Positions 20,295 to 34,400 of a stretch of DNA of 64,000 nucleotides are shown one piece after another; the stretch's first letter is position 1; every line of letters begins with the position of its first letter. The translations under genes and the position numbers were made by a program. Under the pieces are notes generated by a model. It had not been told where the DNA came from, ran no database searches, and was given only the letters and a program-made list of their open reading frames with translations. The stretch comes from Psettodes erumei. Its lineage: Eukaryota > Chordata > Actinopteri > Pleuronectiformes > Psettodidae. Location: contig JAFBJZ010000361.1 of the NCBI GenBank assembly GCA_016785225.1, positions 248,001 through 312,000 on the forward strand, read 5' to 3'.

Positions 20295-22307
20295 AGTGTG
20301 AGAAAGCCGGCTGCCTATGACATCAGCGCTGGAGCTCAGAGGTCAGCATGAATAATACGCTTCCTCCCGCGGCTTAAAGCGAACCGGGGACGCCTGCAGA
20401 GGCCAGACGAGGAAACCGGCGCTCTTGCCTCCTTCTCCTCCTCCTCTTCTCCTCCTCCTCCTCCTCTTCTCCAGCAGAAAGCAGTGCTTTAACCTGGGTA
20501 AAGCTTCCAGAAGACCTGTTTGGAAAAGAAATCCAGATAGGTTTCAGTTAGTGGAATGTTTTTGTTTTTTTTTCTCTTTATCAGATGTCTTACCAGGCTG
20601 TGGGGGGGGGTGGTGGGGGGGTCACGTGATTGTTATATGGACGCACAGTTGAGAGATTAATTCATTCTTTGTGAGCCAAAGTGAAATAAAACACATGAGC
20701 ATGTCTAAATGCCAAGGACCCACACACACCCAGTGCCCTGGTGGCTTTCCCTTGTGTGTGTGTGTGTTTTTCTCCCCCCCCTTCTTTGTTCTGCTTTTAG
20801 CTTGATGTGAACTTTCGATAAGCCGCGGGGGCCCGATCTCCGGTGCAGATAGAGATCGCCGGGCGCGATTAGAGTTCTTATCAGGCCCGAACAGGCCGGA
20901 GCCGAGTCTCCGCCGCAATAACAACGGGCCCGGGCGGGAGCGGCCCAGGCCCCGGACCCTGGCAATCAGTTCCAGCCCTAATGGGATTAATGTTGTTGTA
21001 TAATTAGATGATAGGTGTGAATGCGTTGCTTTTCTCGCTCGCTCAGAGCCCTCCTCTCTCTCTCTCTCTCTCTCTCTCCTCCCTAACAAGCGTTGTCATC
21101 GATTAATTTAATTAAAACGAATACCACGTATTACTCATTCCAGATTCCCTGTAAGATAGCGCAGACATGTTGGGAAATTTTGGCGTTGGTTCGATGATTA
21201 TCTCCGGGGCATTTTTTTTTCCTACCCCCTCCTCTTCGTCTTTTAACGTTCTCTTCAGCGTGGAACTTGAAGAGCGCGTACAGTAAGCGGCGGGGGAAGA
21301 GACAGCGAGAGCGAGAGAGAGAGAGAGGAAAGTAGCAGCCTCAGCAGAACGACTCGTGCTGGCTCGATTCCACCGACAGATATTAAAGTATAGCTAGATG
21401 GGGAATGATTGGGGGCGGGACGCAAGCGATTCTCGTGCTCGCCATCAGATAAGTTCGCCGCGAGAGACTGCGCTCAGCCGTAGCCCATGCGCGCATGCAA
21501 ATGTCGCGTCTGCGCGGCGGCGCGATCGCGTGACCCGAGCGCGCCCCCAACCTGACCTCTGGGGTTTAGGAGGAGCCCGCCCGAAGGGGTCGGCCGCGGG
21601 TGCCTTTTTGCGGGTCCGGTGCGTTAGTGTGCGTTTGGGCTGCGGCTGTCTAAGCGCCGCGCCGGAGGAGAGGGGAAGCTGGCAGGGTTACAGAGGAAAC
21701 ACCATGTTGCGCTCAGCGTGTGGATGAGTTATTACCCCTTCCTGCTATTTACTCAGGGGACGGCCCCCGCGGTGAATTATGGTTCCTCAACTCAGCGCCG
21801 TTGTAAACGGTTTCACCCTTGACCTCGGATGCTGACGACTTCACGGATGAGGCGGGGGTGGGGGCCGGGGGGGGAGGGCTACCTCGACCGACGGGGCGTA
21901 ATCTACATCCAAACTGTTTGCTCTGGCAGTAATTACCAGCGGGCCGTCTCCGCCCGGGGAGCTTTGCGAGGGCTTAACTCGCGGCGGACGCGCGCTCTCT
22001 CCGTTCGAGGCGGCCGGCGTTTAACCTGAGCAGCGCTTGCTGGCTGTGGAAGTCGTACGCGTGGGATAGGTGTGCACCACGTGGCTCTGATCTCTGGTCA
22101 GAATGACTCCGGGCGACCCGAGGGCAGTGCGGGTATAGCTGTGTGTGTAGAAGAAAGAGAGAGAGAGAGACAATGTTATGACAAGACCCCCCCCAACGGC
22201 AGCGATAAGACACGCCGTTTGCTCCTACTGTGCTGAGCACTCTGTCCCAGGGTGTTAAGGCAACCTGGGCAAACAACACCACCTGACCTGCTTTTACAGC
22301 CTCGCAT

Positions 22308-22341
<34 letters not shown>

Positions 22342-25300
22342 GACGCAGAATGTGCCGCAGCCCTTGCCCCGACCCGGGCCGACGGTACGCTCGGTTCCCC
22401 CTGGTCACCGATACTAAACTGAACAAACAGACGAGAGGCTGAGAGTCAAAGGTCACGGCACCCTGACAAGATGGAAAAACACTACACTGTCCCTTTAAAA
22501 AAAAAAAAAAAAGCGCACCTTGACCTTTGAGCCCGTGCGCACCTGCTGCTGTGCACTCAGCTCTCAGGCTCCCTCATGACAACCTTGTGTCTTTTTTAAG
22601 TTCATTTAACAAGCAAGGTGTTGAAAACCCTTCAGGAGACGCCCGCCTTTTCTTAAACCGCTGATTTGTGGTTTTTAACCATCGCCGTTTCCCACAGTCC
22701 AAAGTGACATCTGTCACCGACTGCCTGTCCTCACATCTGAGAAGCCGAAAACAGCCAATTCTTGGAAACATTTGTTTGATACAGATGACTAAAACTTCAA
22801 AGAATAAAAGATGAGTATCTCTGGACCAGTCTGCAGCCATTAACAGTTTGCATTGTGCATGGTGGCTCCGCCTGCGTAATTGTCATATGTCGAAAATACA
22901 ATGAACGCACATGCAGAGGATCAGATTATCCCCGTCAGGTGCCACTCTTTCATATTTGTTAGTAAAACACATTTAAATGAAGGACAATCAATGAAGACGC
23001 ATGCAGTCCACCGGCTCTTTTATCTGCTCTTATTTAATCCCCGTCCACAACTTTTATTAGCCCGGTCTCCAGCGCACTCTGCACGTGTGTGAACTGTCTG
23101 CCGATCGGTCGTTGAAGATGCGAGCTGATCTCCGTCTGGGTCGTGAGCACGGGCTCAATTTGCTTTGGCTCTAATAAGCTGAAACCAGGACTGTCCCGAC
23201 CCGGAGGAGGTTTTCGTGTGGGCATCCAGCGCTTCCTCGTTCACACAGCAGATATGTGAGCGCAAGAAGAAGATCAGGTCCTAGTTTCTTATCCAGGACG
23301 CGTCTTTACTAACATCTCTTCTGTGATCCATCAGTCATCAGTCGTCACTTCACATCATTTATTTGCCTTAGATTATCACAGGAATCCTAAGAATCTGATT
23401 GGTTGAAGAGTCCTATCATGGCGATCCTTTCATATTTCAGACGATGTGACCGTGGTGCGGCTGAAAAGACTTTACCACCTGCTTTAACAGCTTTTCATTT
23501 ATTGAAACGTACCGCGCGATGAAATGTAACAGGTTGAGCCATATGTTTGAAATGTTAAAAAAAATCCACCCAACTTTTCTGGACTGTCTGGATTGTCTGG
23601 ACCGAACCACGGAGCCGCGAGGCTCGTGAGCAGACGTGTGAACAGGTGGTGCCCGAGCAGTTTGAGTCATCGCCAGTTTAACGCACGCTTCCAGGGGGAG
23701 CGGCCGGCCGAGCTCAGTGCGTTTATTTCACTTTGGTCCGATGAGCAACTCTTTGAGATGACTTTGCAATCATGCGTACTTTACATACAGAGCTCTGGCG
23801 CATGCAAATCATCCGCGTGGCAGTTACGCATTCAGAAAGTGGCGCGTCGCTGTTGGACAGGTTCACGCTGGCTCCTTGTCCCCCCCTTCATGGATCACTG
23901 GGACATTTATTTATATTTATATTTATTCTTTTTCAAGAAGTAAATCGTGGGGGCCCGCTCGTGCACTACAGTTGCAACATCTTCCCGTATCGAATATTGC
24001 TTTGAAGCCCTCGATGCAAGAGGAGTGGTGGACCTGTAGCGCGCGCTCACGTGTTGACTGACAGCTGGGAGCTCCCACCCCCTGACCGTGGCCCTGTCTG
24101 ACTGGTCAGGGCAGCCCCTCTCCATCTCAACTGCATGGAGCCTGTTCCAAGTGAAGAAATAGAAAACAGTTGCATCTTGTAGCTTTAAATTGAGGCAAAT
24201 GATGTATCTTGAAATTAATTTGCTGACAAACATACGTTTGGTCAGGATAGTGATTGTGATAAAAGAATTAGCATCACAGGCGTCTTCAAACTCACTCAGT
24301 AAGGCAGAAAAGTCCCACTGTTGTTTTCCCCCGCTGAACATGGACCGAATTAGCAAGTGGAGAGTCGTGCGAGGAGATAAGGAAGAAAACAAGCGCGGAA
24401 CATGGTCAAGGTAACCAGCCAGCCAGCTGCTCGTGTTGTGAAGCGTCAGGACTGCGGGACCGGCGCCGACCTCTGGGAGAGGAAAGCCGAGCCCAGGTTG
24501 AACAGAAGGAGCCGTTCGCATGCTGGAAACGGAGCCGAGGAACCTCGACATTCTGGCCGCGCGTCACGTGACCCAGGAGGACCCCCCAGAAATGAAATCT
24601 GAATGGAGTTAAAAACACGTATGCGTGCGCGCCGCAGGAGGCGGGGCTGCTGTGTCTGGTGTGGGGAGCCTTGAGCTCGCGCGGGGGTGGAACGGCGGCG
24701 TCGGAAGATTACGAGGCGTTCTGAATCGACTGACACAAACCCGCGGCTCACTAGTGTACGTTCATTGGTTTACTGTTTACAATAACATTTTACTTTGAGA
24801 ATCTTCGTTCTATTAAGTGTTGTCGGAGGACAGTACTGTAGTCGGTTCCTACTTATTTCAGCGGTGGACTTTCAGCCGCTTGTGTGTTGTGCAGTGGCGT
24901 GCCGCTTGATACAGTAATGAGGGGAGGAAGCGCGAGGGAAAGGAGAGGAGGAGGTCAAGAGGCTGCCTCGGCGTCTGGGACAATGGGAGGAGAAAGAAGA
25001 GCTGCCGGGGGGGGGGGGTCTCCTGGGAGCCACCTTAACGGAGGAGGTCTAGACCGGTGACTCCTCTCACTGTCTGAGCGCCGCACGCGCTAACAACGTG
25101 CGTTAGGCCATGCTTCAGGGGCCAGGATGCGGTTTCTCCTCAGGCGCTTGACGTCAGGTGTTCAACCCCCCCCCTCCGTGGCGAACCAGCTCCTCCTCTG
25201 CGTGGCGAGAACGCGGTCTCGTCTTCTGGAAACGAGCTGCAGTTCCTCTGGCCGCCAACAGAGGATGACAACAGTCATCAGCGGCTGGTTCGGCTGGTTC

Positions 25301-25374
25301 CCCGCATTAAATGTACTGTTTACACATTTGATTACATTTAGCAATGTAAGGCGGACCAGGGCCATGCTGGTGAG

Positions 25375-25411
<37 letters not shown>

Positions 25412-25553
25412 CTCTCTCTCTCGTCTCAGTGTGTACCTTATGAGTCATGTGAGCCAGTAGTGTTGCAGTGATCCGGGCCTTTGGATTGCTTTGTGCTTGT
25501 GTAAACCGTGGTGCTCTGGCTCCCTGACTGATAAGTGGGCTGCCAATCAAACG

Positions 25554-25607
<54 letters not shown>

Positions 25608-25726
25608 CAGGGTGTTGTGTGTCTGGCCTAATAGTGTGCTCACAGGCTGTGTGTTATATGCCACAGGTGAAAAGAAATCATATTTGGAGCCTTTAGCATT
25701 AAAGCCGTAGTTCTTTTCTGAATTCC

Positions 25727-25769
<43 letters not shown>

Positions 25770-28700
25770 CGTGCGTGCCTGCGTGTGTGTGTGGCAGCAT
25801 TGTTGACCCTCGTGAGCCGGTCATTTGGTCACTCGTCACTGTGCTGGTGACGCGGCTGCACGGCATGACGCACATCACACAGATTTCATTTCCTTATCTG
25901 AGAATAAATAATCATTTATGTTGATGCATAATGAATAATGTTTGATGACTATTAATTCCACGGACTCTTTTTTTTTGTGGTAATCATATAATGATAAGAC
26001 AAGAAAAACAAAAGGCATCGTCAGAATACTGATTTGGACGTATCGACTATTTTGCAATCTGTAAGTAATGCTTGAAATATTTGCTTTATCCACGATTCAA
26101 TTTACCAGTCCAGCTGTGGTCACGTGTCAAAAACGGTGGGAAAGCTGGAGTCCGAACCTCCTTCTCTGCAGGTGCAGTTGGCTGCGTGGCCCTGCTCACG
26201 TATATAATCCCATTATTACTGCCGGATACAGTCAATTATGAAAGATCAAAAAGCAGCAGGAGGCACTCACATTATTTTAAAGATCATCTGTGTTACAGTA
26301 GAGTCCTTATGCAACTCTTTTCATACTTTCCATCCCATCTTTCTATGTTTTGGTGAAAGTAGCTGGGGGGGCGTTTGTGCAATATGTTGACACAGCGCTT
26401 CATCTTCTGTGTGGATGGAGACCAAGATAAAGCCAGAGCGATCTGTGTAACCAACTTTTATGTGATCTGTCAGATTAACGAAGCCCCGCCGGAGCATCAT
26501 TTGTCGCGTGGTCGTGCTGATCTAACGTAGAGCAAGTTAGCAGCTCGCGGAGGCAGGAAGTCCGGAGGCCGTGAACCCGCCTCCAGTGTGTGGACTCAGA
26601 GCGAAGCGCCATGTCGCCACGGTATCGGCTTCAATAACAAAGCTTATTAGGATATTTTACCGTCGCTTATTGAAATAATCTTCTCTCCCCTGTTTATTTC
26701 GCTACCCTTCTGCCTCCACTTCTCTATCACCCCTTCTTTTCTTCTACCCATCTGCAGCCCCAGCCGCCGCCCCTCCGCCCCCCGCCCCCCTGTCTCCAGC
26801 CAGACCCCTAGCCTTGGCTAACCAGGTCTTGGCAGTATGATAATGTGGAAAGTTGAACTGGCCCCATTACAGCGAGGCTGATGGTAGGGCTGATAAGGCT
26901 GTTGATAATGGGTGCAGATAGCGCTGACACAGCGGTCCAATAGCCTAGCCCTGCCCCCCCTCTCCCCCCCAACCCCCCCCCACCCCCCATTATCATTCCT
27001 GCCCACCGATGGGCTCCCAGAACGCTATCTCCTCTCCATTTCCACTCCTGCGACAGATAAGAATGGAAATACTGACTTCATAGCTGACTGATTAAAGTGT
27101 CTGCCTTTCTTGATAATACACAGATAAATTATGTTTTTTTTTCTTCCCCCTCTTCTTTTTCTCTCCCTCTCTCTCTATCTAGAAAAGGGTGGGGCGCAGC
27201 AGAAAGAAGAAAAACCCTCTTCTCTTTTCATTTCTCTTCTCTTTTGTGGAGCGTTTTTTTTTTCTTGTAGGAGGAGGAGGGAGATGAAGTGCAGAAAGGA
27301 AGGGAGAGGTGGAGGGGTGGGGGTGGTGGTGGTGGTGGGGGGGGGCGGCGGGGGCGGGGAGATTCTGTAGTGATTCTGAAGAGTATCGAGATGTGGGAGC
27401 GTATTGTATTTGCGGATCTCGTTGCCAATATAGTTGTGTGAAAACGGCGCGGGCACAAAGATCGTTGGAGGACGGCCATCAGTACCAGCCCCGGTGTGAA
27501 GAAACTTTTATTGCTGGCTTTTTCGAGTCATTATAAAGGCAACGAGCGTGGCAGGGGGAGGGAGGGAGGGGGGGGCGAGAGACACAGAGATGGAGAGATA
27601 GAGAGAGGGAGAGAGAGTAGGGGCAGACAGGCCTATTTGCAGCCCAGTGAACTCCCACTGCAGCTACAGCTGTTTCCAGGTTGACTTTTTATCACTGATC
27701 GCTCCAGTTTGATACCAGGAAAGATCCCTGATGGATATGCTCCCTGCATCCAAATCCTCTAACCCATTTGCTTTTCAACCCCCCCACCCCCCACCCCCCA
27801 CCCCAACACACACACACACAACAGCAGCCTCTATCTCCCTCCCTTCTCTTATCTTTAGCTCTCCAGCTCTCTGTCTGTCCAACTGAACTTCTGTCCTCCT
27901 CCTTCCTCCTGCACTCACCTCTTCCTCCCTCTCTTCCACGAGGAGAAATTCCCCATCTGCACTATCGCTGCGTGCTCGTCCTCAACCGGGACGGCCGCGC
28001 GCCCGGCTTGTGGTTTTGGGTTGGTGGAGGGGAGTTGTGGCATATTGCATTGGAAGAGATTAAGGTGAATGTGTGTGTGTGTGTGTGGGGGGGTTGTTTG
28101 TACATACAGGATTATTAGTTCACAACACTGATGCCATTAAGTGCGAATAACTGTTGATTAACTGCGGGCAAATCAAATCATATCGACTGTCAGCATTGCT
28201 GCAGCAGTTTCTGCGTAATTTCAAGATAAATGCTTCGTAATAAAAAAAGGATACCCAAGACAGTGTTAGCAGCAGCAGCAGCAGTGGCAGTGTTTTTGCT
28301 CTGATCACATTTTGCCAGAGAGTGAACTTCCTGTGTGTGAGTGTGTATGTTGTTTCGTGCAACACAGATGTTATGTTCAATACCTGTTGGTTGTGGCCCT
28401 TTGCCTTCCCGGGTCAGTGAGCAGTAAGAACGAGGGCAGTACTGCTAATGCAAAACTGATGGAGTCTGATAGACTGTATTCATTGTATTGCAGTGTACAC
28501 GTTTATTATCATTTAACAATGATTGCACGCTGGGTACACTGATATTTCTTGTAATATTTAGTTTTTCATTCTTAGAAATAGGATGCAGAAATATTGTAAG
28601 CTTCATTAAGGTAGGGTTTATGGCAGGGCTGTGATGAATGACTTGAATAATTTGATATTTGAGGAAAAGCATTAATTCAAATGCCATAGTCCACTTAGTG

Positions 28701-31300
28701 ACGTCACAGTCTAAAAGAAAACTACCTGCACCAAAAGATAGCATGTTGGTAAGGAAGCTGAGCCAAGAGAACACCTAATGGGTTTGCTAGCGTCAGCTGG
28801 ACAACAGGCAGTGAACGTTTTAACTGTGTGTGTGTGTGTGTGTGTGTGATGAAACAATCTCGACATAGTAAACATGAGGCGACGGTCCAACAACTGCGAG
28901 ACAGGCCTCAGCGCGGCGTCTCCTGGACAGGAATATTCGGGACGTAGCCGCTGGCAGATTATTGGCTAACGCTAGCAGAAATGCTAAGCTAATGTCAAGC
29001 TAACAAAAGCATGTAAATGAACGCAATTCGGTCGGTTCAGTTCCCAGCCCTGGAGAGATGTCGACACAGCTGAGACGTTTCAGTTAGGAAATAAAAAAAA
29101 AAAACAACCCTTGGATTTGAAATGATAGATGTCAAGTTTCTCAAGCTGAGATTCTTGGCGCGCTAGAGGTGTCGGCGGCCCGTCGTCCCTCCAGCCAGCC
29201 GTCCCAACGCTGGGAGCAGCGGGACGGAACAACACGCTGTTTGTCCGGGCCACACTGGCGGACCTTGATAGATTAGACCCAGAGAGGCTTTTCTGTCTGA
29301 CACAGCGCGGTGATAAGTCTGTGTGTGAAATAGTTTTTCCTCTTCTCAGAAATATGGCTGCAGTGTAGGCCGGGACGAGATTGTGCGTGCGCGCGCGCGC
29401 GTGTGCCTCAGTCCTCCTCTACTAACCAATCTTCCTGTCTGCGTCTGCTAATAAGCAACTCGCCAGATCACTTATCTAAATATATTTTCTGTTTTAGCGC
29501 ACCGTCTGCTTTGCTTACGCTGCCTACGGTCTCGTCAACGGTCTGCCGCTTCAACTGGAATAAGGAATCAGCGGCGGTTTTTCGATGCGAGCTTCATTTG
29601 ATACCGCAACCTGACTTTACTTTTTAAGGGCAGCGCTCTTTTTTTTTTTTTTTGTTTTGTTTTTTTTGTCCTTTTGAGTCCACAGAGAACAGGGAGGGGA
29701 GAGCTGAAAAAGAAAGAAAGAAAGAAAGAAAATAGAAGGGGAGAAAAAAAAACGTGATAAAAAGCCCAGATAAGAGAATGACTGTGTTGTGTAGGAGTTG
29801 GTATCAATGTTATCTATCTGTCTTTTTTCACTCTGTGAGCCCTTCTGTTGTTTTTTAGCCCTTATCTTGCTGCACCAAAATGCCAGGAACAAAAGGGAGA
29901 GAGAGAAAGAAATTACAGTGTGGATTATTCATGGGGGCCGGCTGATAAAATGTTGAGGCTGAAATTAAGACCAATACATGGAGGCACTTTTTTTTTTGCA
30001 TTGCAAGTGTTTTTCGTAATGATATTTGTTTCTTTCTTCCGTGCGTGTAAAGGTTTTCTGTATTGTGTACAAGCTGTGCGTTGATAAGTTCTTGCTGTTG
30101 CTTGCTAATAACAGATTAGACCTCATTTAACTCTTTATGCCCTCCCTGACACCAATTCATTACATGTGCACCCTCTGTCTCTGCAAACACAACACACACA
30201 CACACACACACACACACACATTCTGGTGGTCCCAGATAAGCTCAGTTCTCAATCTGTCGCTAATAGAGAGGGGGGGTGCAGACCAGCGGCGGACAGGTTT
30301 TAGTTTCCACAATGACAGACTGAGACGTCAGCGGCGGTGGCGGGAGCGGCGCGGTGCGATTGGCCCGCTTTGTGGCATGGAGCCGTCTGGCGGCGTCCCG
30401 TCAGAAGACATGTAGACAAGGCGGGTCAGCCGTTTGACCCCAATTTCCATCTGAATCCCTAATTGCTCCTGCGCTCAGCACAATGGCTCTGCATTCCCAG
30501 CTGACTGACTGCGCACACACACCGGAAAGGACGAGGGCTCGAGCACCGCCGCGGCCTTCTTCACGGAGGCGCGGGGGGCACAGGGGTTAGCGCTGTCGCC
30601 TCACGGGCCCGGCCTTCCTGCGTGGAGTTTAGTGGGTGGGTTTTTCTCCCAAAAACATCCAGGTCGGGTTGACCGGGGACTCTAAACTGCGAGAGCGAAT
30701 GGTTGCGTGTCTCCGACCGGACACCTGTCCAGGGTGCGCCCCGCCCTCACCCCAGTGTCAGCTGGGGCGGGCTCCAGCACCCCCGTGACCCCGCACGGAT
30801 ATAGAAAATGAGGAGGCCAACGTTGCTGATGTTCGGGTGTGGACAGAGAGGTGAACACGCGCACCGTCTGTGCCAAGCTGGGCCGAAGACTGTGGACTCT
30901 GACACGCGCTCGCTGATTACCTGCACCAGTTTGAAACTGGTTCCTCGCCGTTGCGAGAAGGGGGCAGAAAATTCAGCGCGTAAGGCCTCGATATATTTTA
31001 TTGTAATTCTGTACAGTAATGGCTCTGCCCCTCCCTTTTTTTTTTTTCATCACGATGGAGTACACCTGCAGAAAGACAACTGAGAGAGACTGGAGGAAGA
31101 GTCCCGAAATGAAATAAAGAACGATCAGCCGTTAATTTAATGTCTTTTGGAAAGACATTTTATGAGGTTATATTTCTTACTTTTTAAGGTTAGATTTTAT
31201 GAGGTTATTCCAACAGAGATTAGGATCTCTTACAGGAAGAGGAATTTTATTAAGTGGTAAACTGTCTATCTGGGCAGAGAGGGAGCGAGAGAGAGGGAGG

Positions 31301-31335
<35 letters not shown>

Positions 31336-31429
31336 TGGTCCTTGTGTTTCACACTTGACCCTGTTTTTAAGCGTAGGTCACCTGGAATCTCTACCCTCTG
31401 CTCCCCCAACACACTCAGGTTACCTCTGT

Positions 31430-31463
<34 letters not shown>

Positions 31464-34400
31464 ACGCGTGGAGATCTGCCAATTAGCGCCAAGTCCGCCA
31501 GCAGGGACTTTTGTGCGACGCAACCTCACCTAACTCCGAGTTCACAATTTGCCAGCCTGTATTTTCACGGACGACGGCAGAGGTCGGACACATCGGGCAT
31601 CGGCGTTAATTCCCCCCAGCTCGTCCTGGCTTCCGTGCCCCTTTTACCTTTTTGTGCCTCTCTGCCCCCTTCCCCTCTAACACCCCCACCCCCCACCCCC
31701 ACCACCACCACCGGCGAGTCTTCTTGTCTGTGTATTAGTATTAGCGGCAGCAGCAGTGTCCCCTGAAGTAAAACAATCTGCTGTAATCTATCAGCGCGTT
31801 ATCGGCCCTATCTGAGAGCCGAGAAAGCCGGGGCCGGGGCTGTGGCGCCGCTCTCCAGAGCTGATAAAGTTTCAGAGTTCAGCGATGATGAATGTTAAGA
31901 AACTACACCCTCGTTACCGACGATGTGGACTTGGCAAGGCGGAGCGATAGCGAGGGGCGCGCGGCGGCGGAAAATGGAGAAAAAGGGAAGAGGAGGGCGG
32001 GCGGCGGCGGCGATGGGGAAGGGAGTCAGAGAGGGAAAAGAGGTCTTTTTTTGGCATCAGTCACAGGTTGGGGGGGTCAAGCTTTTTATTTTTTTTCAAA
32101 CACACAATTCAGGTCTTATTTTCTCCAGTTCTGCTCATCCTGGACCAGGGATCACTTCCTTTCTTTCTCTGTGTCATGTGTTATGATGTGTGTTATCATT
32201 TTTAGCTCTGACTGTCCTGCTACATACACCCCCTGCTTTATTTCTGCTCTCTTTCTAACACGTGAATGGAAAACTGTACGACGCTTACATTAAGGGAAAT
32301 AATGATGTGTTGTGATGTGTTTACATGGCAAACTTGAAGGCGTCCCCTGGGAGTTGGATCGCGGTCTGAGGGTTAGGACAAAGCGTTGCAACACGCACAT
32401 GTAGTCAGACCGACGGCGAATGAACGAAGAGGCCCGATACTTATTAGCTTCAGCATTCACAGCTGGGTTGGGACTGAGTGGATGATGAAGGAGGTTTAAA
32501 ATTCCAAAAAGAGGCCAAATCATCAATGGATTCATAAAACAAAAGGTAGGAAAAAGGGAAAGGGACCAGAGAAGTACATTTTGCTTACCTAACGCTCACC
32601 GACCTGCGGTGTGGATGTCAAAGTTCTCTGCAGTCCGTCCGTCCGTTCCTGCAGCGACCCGGCCGCTGGGCCTCAAAGTCCCTCCGATTATGATGCAGGT
32701 GATAAGAGAGGCGGTTCACAAAAGCAACGGCACAAACGACTGATAAAGCATTAGTTGACTAATGATTAGTGGGACAGTAAAAGCTGGGATTTCAGAAAAG
32801 AAAAACCTGCAGTGAGATCCGGTCGTTTCCCTGCCGACTTATCTCACCCAGGACGCGAGCAACCCGTCCACGTTCTCCGAGTCTGACTGATGCCTGTTTT
32901 TTTTTTTTTGTTGTTTTGTTGCCCTTGCCTCCCAAGCTCAAGGTTTAAGACACAATTCCCAGGGGGCTTTTGTCAAAAAAAAAAAACGTGAGCCGTGCGT
33001 GAAATATATCCGGCCCGTTTCATTATCGGTTCGCTTGCGCGAGGTACAGAAAACGGCAGACTGCTCCTTTTAAAGCGCGGCAGGTTTCGGACCCGGCGCG
33101 AACGGGTGACGCGCGGCCCGCCTTTGCGCGCGTCGGCGTGTCATCGTCCCTTCGCGCCCGGCTTCGTCTCGCACGCGTGCACGGGCACACAAAAGGAGGA
33201 GAAGCGACGGTTCTCTGGTCCTTAAGTGCACAAAAGGAGACTAAAAATGTAGAAAAGAGAGGACGGGGAGGGGGGGCATTGTGATTGTGACAAAGTTCAT
33301 GAGCGTATAATAGCAGTTAATGCGTGGCGGGGCGCAGGCAGCTTTGTTCGCCAAAGTGCCGAGCTCTTAATAGAATCTGATAGATAGACGCCTGTCTCCT
33401 CGGGCCTGTGGGGTGGGGGGGGTGGGGGGCTGCGCTCAACACGCCAACAGCCTCTCTCTCCCCCCTCCTCTCCTTGTCTTACTGTCATTCTATGAAGGAA
33501 TAATTTGTCAATAATTGGCCGTGTCATTCTCGTCAAGACGGTTTTGATAAAGCGGCGGCTCTTCGGGGGTCGGGCCGGGGAATATCTCGCGACGGGGGGA
33601 AAAAAAAAAAAAGAGGGTGAGGCAGAGAGTCGGCAGCATGTGGCAGCAGATCTGAGGCGGCGATAGGGCCATTAAGCGCTTTAGAAGTATTTTAGCTGAA
33701 TTCACACAAAGCAAAAATAGATAAATAAATAATGAAAGAGGGGGAAAAGTGGAACGTCAACTGTCAGGGAAGTGATACAGACTTTAAGAAATCATTTGGG
33801 AGGGTGAAAGATAAAAGATTATCCCTCTTTTCTGCCAACTTATTGCCTCCTCAGCCGTCGCTGAGGCTAATTCGCTTACTCAAGCAATCACGCGGACATA
33901 CCGTGTCCCTGTGCGCGTGTGTGTGTGTGCGTGTGTGCGTGCGCGTGTGAATCTGATCTCGCCTCCGTCCACATCACTCAGCGGTGTATGGCATCCATTA
34001 TCTGTTCCATTGTGAGGGGCAGGAATTTTTCCCGAGATTTCTCAGAATGCTCATTATCTGTAAAACATCTCTGGATGGCTGACGCTCATCTGATTGGCTA
34101 AATCCTCCTCAGTGGGTACATTCCTCTGACCCCCCCCCCCCCCCCAAAAACCCCCCAATGACTGCAATGTCAGGAGCTTATAGGCCCGTGTGAGAAATAA
34201 TATGGGTATAGTAACTAATCCGGTCATCCCCAGAGAAAGAGAATGTGGAAAGAGATATTTGATACACTGTACTAAAAACTTACTCTTACCCACATTACAG
34301 CGAACAAACTAAACTAAAACTCCCCACGCTGATTTGTATTACTTCAGGTACCTGGAATGTGATCTTTTGTGCTCCCATAACTGGAAAAAAAATGGCGAGT

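Larger units (their letters stand above)
16128..26837 (+). other. zfpm1 intron 1, proximal part
   Basis: No gene recognised in this 10.7 kb. It is GC-rich and punctuated by CA/GT, CT and poly-A/poly-G tracts. Scattered WGATAR motifs occur, for example in pairs at 16839-16873 and 18456-18480 and as several sites at 19560-20210 and 20800-21010. A CpG-dense block lies at 21400-21720. ORFs here are mostly translated microsatellites. Confidence 0.7.

Noticed and set aside
25338..25664. Open frames over CA and CT repeats, here and at many other positions (for example 38422-38949, 41265-41738)
   Set aside because: Translated dinucleotide repeats giving THTH, VCVC or SLSL. Not genes.
34129..34145. 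Poly-C run as a regulatory element
   Set aside because: A homopolymer of this kind is common in such introns and may include sequencing error. No function is supported.
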